Assembly: GCA_013003675.1 (NCBI GenBank)
Contig: JABDIP010000302.1
Coordinates: forward strand, 1-10,120
Direction of reading: 5' to 3'
Length of the DNA stretch: 10,120 nucleotides
From: Inquilinus sp.
GTDB lineage: Bacteria > Pseudomonadota > Alphaproteobacteria > DSM-16000 > Inquilinaceae
This document shows positions 6,382 to 10,120 of this stretch, in pieces (position 1 is the first letter of the stretch; each line of letters opens with the position of its first letter). The position numbers and the translations under genes are program-made. The notes beneath the pieces are model-generated. The model was not told the DNA's origin. It ran no database searches and saw only the letters and a list, made by a program, of their open reading frames with translations.

Positions 6382-6594
6382 CTATTCCCGCCAGAACGGC
6401 TTGGCCACCTCGCGGGCCCGGCTGAACGGGTCGAGGCCGATGTCGCGCAACATGCTCTGGTCGAGGCGGGACAGCTCACGCCGGCTCCGCAACCGGAACT
6501 GCCAAAGCCACAAAGTCGCGACCGCGCGGTTCAGAATCTCGACGACGCCCGGCAGTGCGGCGCGGCGATCGACGGCGTTGTTCAGATGAGACAT
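6382..6594 (-). CDS. DUF1127 (YjiS-like) small protein
   Basis: A 70-residue basic protein ending in the DUF1127 signature: RRELSRLDQSMLRDIGLDP (residues 38-56), then SRAREVAKPFWRE. Family members are short, Arg-rich, and common in Alpha- and Gammaproteobacteria. Some are stress-induced, and a few Agrobacterium members affect small-RNA turnover and phosphate or carbon metabolism; which role applies here is unknown. Residues 18-33 (VVEILNRAVATLWLWQ) form an amphipathic or hydrophobic helix with two Trp. The start at 6594 is chosen over 6639 because AAGGA lies about 8 bases upstream and MSHLNNAVDRR is a more natural N-terminus. The gene is divergent from the LysR gene across an AT-rich control region. 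Confidence 0.85.
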   Translation of the reverse strand: MSHLNNAVDRRAALPGVVEILNRAVATLWLWQFRLRSRRELSRLDQSMLRDIGLDPFSRAREVAKPFWRE

Positions 6595-6752
6595 ATTCGT
6601 TATCCTTATGCAATTGGATCGCAACAATGTCCGACCCATTTGTCAGTAGGCGTTTGTTAAGTATCGAATATTCTCTCTCAGGACGATTCAGGCAAAGGAT
6701 GATTTCTCATCATGGAGATTAGGATTATTTATGGCCGGTCAGGGCGCGCACG
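6595..6752. promoter_or_regulatory. AT-rich divergent control region between the DUF1127 and LysR genes
   Basis: This gap is distinctly richer in A and T than its surroundings. On the + strand TTGTCA (6640-6645) and TATCGA (6662-6667) are 16 bases apart and could promote the LysR gene. On the - strand TTGCCT and AATATT, 17 bases apart within about 6665-6695, could serve the DUF1127 gene. Both are partial matches. GATGA-TTTC-TCATC (6698-6711) is a perfect 5-base inverted repeat, a possible LysR operator, since LysR regulators often bind such sites in divergent promoters. None of this is proven by the sequence. Confidence 0.4.
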
Positions 6753-7643
6753 ATGGCACGTCTGCCGACGCTGAACGCCCTGCGCGCCTTCGAGGCCGCC
6801 GGCCGGCACCTGTCCTTCACCCGCGCCGCGGAGGAGTTGCACGTCACCCAGGCGGCGGTCAGCCATCAGATCAAGTCGCTGGAGGAGCAACTCGGCATGC
6901 GGCTGTTCCGGCGCGGGCCGCGCGGCCTGCTGCTGACCGATGTCGGCCAGACCTATCTGCCGGAGGTTCGCGACGCCTTTGCCAAGCTGACGGCGGCGAC
7001 CCAGCGGCTGCGCGCGCGCGACGCCCATGGCGCCATCACCGTCAGCGTGCTGCCGTCCTTCGCATCGCGCTGGCTGGTACCGCGCCTGCCGCGCTTTCGC
7101 AGCGCGAATCCGGAGATCGACGTGCGTGTCGCCGCCGACGACCATCTGGTCGATTTCGACCGCGACGATGTCGATGTCGCGATCCGCTACGGGCGCGGGG
7201 ACTATCCCGGGCTCAGGACCGATCGCTTCATGACCGAGGAGCTGTTCCCGGTGTGCAGCCCGGCGCTGCTGAACGGCGACCCGCCGCTCGAGCGGCCGGA
7301 GGATCTGGCCCGCCACACCTTGCTGCACGACGATATGCGGCTCGATTGGAGGATGTGGCTGATGGCCGCCGGGGTCGAGGGTGTCGACCCGCACCGCGGC
7401 GCCTCGTTCAACAGCTCCACCCTGGTCCTGCAGGCGGCGGTGGACGGACAGGGGGTGGCGCTCGGCCGCAGCGCGCTGGCCGGCGACGATCTGGCGGCCG
7501 GGCGGCTGGTGCGCCCCTTCGCGGTCAGCCTGCCGGCGGAGTTCGCCTACTACATCGTCTGTCCGGAACACACGGCGGACCGCCCGAGCATCAGGACCTT
7601 CCGCCACTGGCTGCTGGGCGAGGCCGGGCAGCGGCCGGAGTGA
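6753..7643 (+). CDS. LysR-family transcriptional regulator, GcvA-like
   Basis: A 296-residue regulator. The N-terminal winged helix-turn-helix spans about residues 4-62 (LPTLNALRAFEAAGRHLSFTRAAEELHVTQAAVSHQIKSLEEQLG). LNALRAFEAA-RH-SFT-AAEEL-VTQAAVSHQI is the hallmark of the GcvA subgroup, whose E. coli member controls glycine cleavage; most alphaproteobacterial members have other, unknown targets. The effector-binding domain (about 90-290) includes ITVSVLPSFASRWLVPRL and DVDVAIRYGRGDYPGL, both typical of this group. The start at 6753 is fixed by homology: an in-frame stop at 6720-6722 leaves no other ATG upstream. AGGG about 7 bases before it is a modest ribosome site, while a stronger one precedes an out-of-frame ATG at 6731. 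It is divergent from the DUF1127 gene, which may be a target. No glycine-cleavage gene is visible in the window. Confidence 0.92.
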   Translation: MARLPTLNALRAFEAAGRHLSFTRAAEELHVTQAAVSHQIKSLEEQLGMRLFRRGPRGLLLTDVGQTYLPEVRDAFAKLTAATQRLRARDAHGAITVSVLPSFASRWLVPRLPRFRSANPEIDVRVAADDHLVDFDRDDVDVAIRYGRGDYPGLRTDRFMTEELFPVCSPALLNGDPPLERPEDLARHTLLHDDMRLDWRMWLMAAGVEGVDPHRGASFNSSTLVLQAAVDGQGVALGRSALAGDDLAAGRLVRPFAVSLPAEFAYYIVCPEHTADRPSIRTFRHWLLGEAGQRPE

Positions 7644-7660
7644 ATCAGTCTCTAGGTTGT

Positions 7661-7679
7661 TGAATTAGATCAAAATTCA
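7661..7679. repeat. Small inverted repeat at the left edge of the palindromic island
   Basis: TGAATT (7661-7666) and AATTCA (7674-7679) form perfect 6-base arms around AGATCAA. TTCA of the right arm could instead pair with TGAA at 7711-7714, beyond the next hairpin, so two foldings compete. Confidence 0.5.
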
Positions 7680-7706
7680 CGCTTCAGATCGATTCGATCT
7701 GAAGCG
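7680..7706 (+). terminator. Perfect 12-bp hairpin downstream of the LysR gene (possible terminator)
   Basis: CGCTTCAGATCG (7680-7691), loop ATT, then the exact complement CGATCTGAAGCG (7695-7706). It begins 36 bases after the LysR stop. There is no uninterrupted T-run on either side (ATCTTGAA follows), so it is not a textbook intrinsic terminator, but it could stop transcription or protect mRNA ends. Its even pairing and mixed composition also fit a dispersed palindromic repeat. The structure is certain; the role is inferred. Confidence 0.55.
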
Positions 7707-7717
7707 ATCTTGAACTA

Positions 7718-7777
7718 GTGTCATGGTTTCGAAGTTCGGCACATTTCATGTGCCGGATTTCGGAAGCTGAATGACAC
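7718..7777. repeat. Long imperfect hairpin, left half of the element
   Basis: Outer arms GTGTCAT (7718-7724) and ATGACAC (7771-7777) pair perfectly. Inner arms CGGCACA (7737-7743) and TGTGCCG (7749-7755) enclose loop TTTCA. Most bases between the two stems (7727-7736 with 7756-7765) also pair, including several G-T pairs, making one nearly continuous 60-base stem-loop. Confidence 0.7.
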
Positions 7778-7791
7778 GAGAATCATAAAGT

Positions 7792-7846
7792 TAGTGTCCC
7801 TTCGATCCTGGAATTCGCTCATGCGAATTTCAGAATCGGGACACTA
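7792..7846. repeat. Long imperfect hairpin, right half of the element, overlapping the transporter stop codon
   Basis: Outer arms TAGTGTCCC (7792-7800) and GGGACACTA (7838-7846) pair perfectly. Inner arms AATTCGC (7812-7818) and GCGAATT (7823-7829) enclose loop TCAT. The stretch between them (7804-7811 with 7830-7837) pairs with one mismatch, and the only bulge is TTC at 7801-7803. The three bases 7844-7846 are also the stop codon of the leftward transporter gene. On the transporter strand the hairpin is followed by AACTTTATGATT rather than a T-run. Confidence 0.7.
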
Positions 7847-9418
7847 GTCGCGGCGGTCGATCGTCGCCGCGGCGATCGCCGCGCTGGCCAGCGCCAGGGC
7901 CGCCGCACCGAGCATGGCGAGGCGGAAGCCGGCGACGAAGGACTCGTCGACGGCTCGGTCGAGGGCGGCGCGAGTCGGGGCATCCAGGCCGGCGGGGACC
8001 GCCGCCCCGGCGAGCTTGACCCGCTCGGCGTCGAGCGCCGCCCGCGCCTCGGCCGGCAGGTCGATCCCGGCCAGCCGGTCGTCGAGAGCGGCATTGAAGG
8101 TGCCGGCGACGACGATGCCCATCACGGCGATCGCCAGCAGCCCGGCGACGCGGGACACCGCGTTGTTGATCGCCGAGGCGATGCCGGCGCGCCGGGTCTC
8201 CACCGCCCCCATGACCACGGTGGTGAGCGGCGCCACGCTGGTCGCCATGCCGAGCCCGAGCACCGCGATCGCCGGGAAGAAATCGGTCCAGTAGGTGCCC
8301 GACCCGTCCGGTAGGGCGAACAAGGCGAATCCGCCGGCCGCGATCACCGGTCCGACCATCAGCGGCAACCGGCCGCCGTGGCGGCCGGCAAGGTCGCCGG
8401 CGAAGCGCGACAGCACCGCCATCAGCACGATGAAGGGCAGGAAGGCGGCGCCGGCGGCAGTGGTCGAATAGCCGTGCACCTGGACCAGCGAGAAGGGCAG
8501 GAAGAACAGGCTGCCGGACAGCGCCGCATAGAGCAGCAGGGTCATCAGATTGGCGCCGGCGAAGGTGCGATTGCGGAACAGGTCGAGCGGCATCATCGGC
8601 GCCGGGCTGCGCGCCTCGACCACCAGGAAACCGACGGTGAGGACAGCCCCGGCGGCGATGCTGGCCAGCACCTGCGGCGCCGCGAGCCCGGCGATGCCCG
8701 CCTCGACCAGGCCATAGACCATCAGCCCGAGAGCCGCCGTGGCGAGCGCCGCCCCCGGCCAGTCGAGGCGCTGGCCGGCGGTGTCCTCGTCGCGGCTTTC
8801 CGGGACCCGCCGGTAGAGGATCCAGACCACCGCGATGGCCGGCGGCACGTTGATGAAGAAGATCCAGTGCCAGGAGACGTTGTCGACCAGCCAGCCGCCG
8901 AGCACCGGGCCGAACGCCATGGCCAACGCCGTCATTCCCGACCACAGGCCGAAGGCGCGGCCGCGCTGGGCGGCGCTGAAGCTGGCGCTGATCAGCGACA
9001 GGCTGCCCGGCACCAGCAGCGCGCCGCCGACGCCCTGGACCGCCCGCGCGGCGACAAGCTGCGCCGTGTCCGGGGCGAGTCCGCACCATATCGAGGCCAT
9101 GGCGAAGATGACGATGCCGATGGCGAACAGCCGCCGGCGGCCGTAGCGGTCGCCGAGCGCGCCGCCGACCAGGATCAACGCCGACAGCAGCAGCAGATAG
9201 GATTCGACGATCCATTGCAGCCCGGCGACCGAGGCGCCCAGTTCCGCCTGGAGGACCGGCAGCGCGACGTTGACCACGGTGCCGTCGACGAAGGCCATGC
9301 TGGAGCCGATCACCGAGGCCGCCAACACCCAGCGGCCGGTGATCCGAGCGCAAGGCGCGTGTTCCGGCGCGGCCTGGAGCAGCGCCTTTTCGCAGGGGGG
9401 ATTGACGAGATGGGTCAT
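7844..9418 (-). CDS. MFS multidrug efflux transporter, DHA2 (EmrB/QacA, 14-TM) family
   Basis: A 524-residue inner-membrane proton/drug antiporter. TM1 carries SSMAFVDGTVVNVALP (residues 39-54, with Asp45), typical of DHA2 proteins. Motif A GGALGDRYGRRR (85-96) lies in the loop after TM2. Motif C is GPVLGGWLVDNVSWHWIFFINVPP (170-193, given here in two parts: GPVLGGWL and WHWIFFINVPP). The length and the hydrophobic segments through to the C-terminus fit 14 membrane helices. Substrates cannot be inferred; relatives export dyes, antibiotics or natural products. The start at 9418 is preferred to an in-frame ATG at 9556, because the extra 46 residues are Arg- and Ser-rich and lie inside the GNAT gene. 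I see no strong ribosome site at 9418. The acetyltransferase gene ends 43 bases upstream on the same strand, a probable operon. The stop codon lies inside the palindromic element, so the C-terminus may have been altered by insertion. Confidence 0.9.
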   Translation of the reverse strand: MTHLVNPPCEKALLQAAPEHAPCARITGRWVLAASVIGSSMAFVDGTVVNVALPVLQAELGASVAGLQWIVESYLLLLSALILVGGALGDRYGRRRLFAIGIVIFAMASIWCGLAPDTAQLVAARAVQGVGGALLVPGSLSLISASFSAAQRGRAFGLWSGMTALAMAFGPVLGGWLVDNVSWHWIFFINVPPAIAVVWILYRRVPESRDEDTAGQRLDWPGAALATAALGLMVYGLVEAGIAGLAAPQVLASIAAGAVLTVGFLVVEARSPAPMMPLDLFRNRTFAGANLMTLLLYAALSGSLFFLPFSLVQVHGYSTTAAGAAFLPFIVLMAVLSRFAGDLAGRHGGRLPLMVGPVIAAGGFALFALPDGSGTYWTDFFPAIAVLGLGMATSVAPLTTVVMGAVETRRAGIASAINNAVSRVAGLLAIAVMGIVVAGTFNAALDDRLAGIDLPAEARAALDAERVKLAGAAVPAGLDAPTRAALDRAVDESFVAGFRLAMLGAAALALASAAIAAATIDRRD

Positions 9419-9461
9419 CGCACGGGTTCGCCGGTTCGGGGTTGCGGGTCGGCGACGGCGG

Positions 9462-10120
9462 TCAGCCGACCTTGGCGCCGCGACGACCGTAATTGAGCTG
9501 CGTGCCGACCGTCTCGAAGCCGAGCTCACCGTAGAGGCCGGCGGCGATGTCGTCATCCGCCGACAGCCACACCGGATCGGCCGACCTGTCGAAATGCCCG
9601 GTCAGCAGCCGGGCACACAGATCGGCGGCGTAGCCGTGCCGCCGATAGGCCGGCAGGGTGCCGACCCCGGCCAGTTCCGCCGCGCCGCCGCCGATCATCA
9701 GCACCGCACCGCAACAGGCATGTCCGCCGACCTCGCCGATCGCCGCAACCATGGTGTTGTCGGCGAGACCGGCCTCGAGTATCGGTCGCCACCCGGTCGG
9801 GCCGGAATCGATTCGCACGCCGAAGGCCTCGCTCTGCACCGCGAGAAACCGCCTCACGCCGATGGCGTTGCCCGGCGTCAGCGGCGACAGGGTGAGCGCC
9901 GTCGGCTGCGGCACGCGCAGTTCGCCCGGTGCGAGAGCCATCGCCGAGGCGGGCTTGTCGAGGCCGATTCCGGCGCTCTCCAGCGCCGTCGCCAGGGACG
10001 GGTGCAACTCGTGGAAGAACTCCAGCCTGAGCGCCCGGCCATGGGCGGCGAAATACCCGGCCAGCTGATCGATCGATGCCGCCCAACCGGACGTCTCGCC
10101 GCGCGGGGCGAGCGGGCTGG
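9462..10120 (-). CDS. GNAT-family N-acetyltransferase, 5' end outside window
   Basis: About 218 codons are visible; the reading frame stays open to the right edge, so the start lies beyond 10120. The product would transfer an acetyl group from acetyl-CoA to an amine. The acetyl-CoA-binding stretch is GVGTLPAYRRHGYAADLCARLL-like (split here as GVGTLPAYRR and HGYAADLCARLL), with RRHGYA in the place of the usual Q/R-x-x-G-x-A loop. It is followed by LSADDDIAAGLYGELGFETVGT, in which the terminal YGELGFE beta-bulge region is standard for GNAT enzymes. The N-terminal half (RLEFFHELHPSLATALESAG) resembles the first domain of two-lobed GNAT proteins. The TTG codon at 10007 is not the start, since coding sequence of the same protein continues upstream of it. 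The gene precedes the efflux transporter by 43 bases, so a joint detoxification role is possible but unproven. Confidence 0.85.
   Translation of the reverse strand, partial: SPLAPRGETSGWAASIDQLAGYFAAHGRALRLEFFHELHPSLATALESAGIGLDKPASAMALAPGELRVPQPTALTLSPLTPGNAIGVRRFLAVQSEAFGVRIDSGPTGWRPILEAGLADNTMVAAIGEVGGHACCGAVLMIGGGAAELAGVGTLPAYRRHGYAADLCARLLTGHFDRSADPVWLSADDDIAAGLYGELGFETVGTQLNYGRRGAKVG

Larger units (their letters stand above)
7714..7848. mobile_element. Candidate MITE-like or palindromic non-coding element with terminal inverted repeats
   Basis: ACTAGTGTC (7714-7722) and GACACTAGT (7840-7848) are perfect 9-base inverted repeats bounding 135 bases with no open reading frame of note. Inside are two long hairpins (7718-7777 and 7792-7846) separated by 14 bases. 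Both start with TAGTGTC and carry TCATG at or beside the apical loop, as if they were diverged copies of one unit. TA lies just outside GTGTC...GACAC at both edges, as expected if TA were duplicated on insertion, the habit of IS630/Tc1-mariner-type elements. No transposase is present, so any movement would be in trans. The alternative is a complex bidirectional terminator between convergent genes. The repeats are observed; mobility is inferred. Confidence 0.45.

Noticed and set aside
6731..7663. 310-codon plus-strand frame starting at a good ribosome site
   Set aside because: The product is Arg/Ala/Gly-rich with no domain, while the overlapping frame from 6753 is an unambiguous LysR regulator. 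The start site itself is kept as a finding.
7655..7848. CRISPR array or tRNA in the palindromic region
   Set aside because: There are no regularly spaced direct repeats with unique spacers and no cloverleaf or CCA-end pattern; the structure is hairpins only.
7830..9353. 507-codon minus-strand frame inside the transporter
   Set aside because: It overlaps the transporter in another frame and is Arg- and Gly-rich without membrane segments, while the transporter frame carries the MFS motifs.
8378..9496. 372-codon open frame on the plus strand
   Set aside because: It is antisense to the transporter and consists of low-complexity His/Arg/Gln/Glu/Ala sequence with no recognisable domain.
9419..9556. 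46-residue upstream extension of the transporter
   Set aside because: It overlaps the acetyltransferase gene and its sequence is Arg- and Ser-rich, unlike an MFS N-terminus.
9462..10007. Acetyltransferase starting at TTG 10007
   Set aside because: The same frame continues upstream with family-like sequence (LEFFHELHP), so the start is beyond the window.

Overview
The window is about 70% G+C, with short intergenic gaps and gene families typical of Alphaproteobacteria: an RpoE/ChrR sigma/anti-sigma pair, an IalB-like secreted protein, a DUF1127 protein and a GcvA-type LysR regulator. Rhodospirillales is the best guess. The sequence alone does not identify a species. There is no rRNA, tRNA, CRISPR array, phage gene or transposase gene. 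It looks like ordinary chromosome apart from one palindrome-rich stretch at about 7660-7848.

Left part (1-2261): the 5' portion of a secreted IalB-family gene runs leftward off the edge. Diverging from it is an ECF sigma factor of the RpoE/ECF11 kind, followed after one base by its zinc-binding cupin anti-sigma factor ChrR. In well-studied relatives this pair senses singlet oxygen and related photo-oxidative stress. A TGATCC-N18-TATAGA sequence ahead of the sigma gene fits an autoregulated promoter. A SpoU/TrmH RNA methyltransferase runs convergently, and its stop codon overlaps that of chrR.

Centre (2360-6315): an R. etli-type (PF06089-like) L-asparaginase is joined by an ATGA overlap to a 409-residue SAM-dependent methyltransferase of unknown substrate. 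A short gap with a weak promoter leads to a NodB-type carbohydrate deacetylase without a signal peptide. Next comes a secreted protein with three Asp-box (BNR) motifs spaced exactly 50 residues apart, ending in a GC-rich hairpin that may be a terminator.

Right part (6382-10120): a 70-residue DUF1127 protein and a GcvA-like LysR regulator are divergent across an AT-rich control region. Beyond the LysR gene lies a run of three strong stem-loops. Two of them share sequence at their ends, and together they are bounded by a perfect inverted repeat. This looks like a small non-coding mobile or palindromic element, or an elaborate bidirectional terminator. Its right edge supplies the stop codon of a leftward 14-TM DHA2-type (EmrB/QacA) efflux transporter. 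Upstream of the transporter on the same strand is a GNAT acetyltransferase whose start lies beyond the window. I did not find a convincing new multi-gene system; the palindromic island is the item most worth following up.
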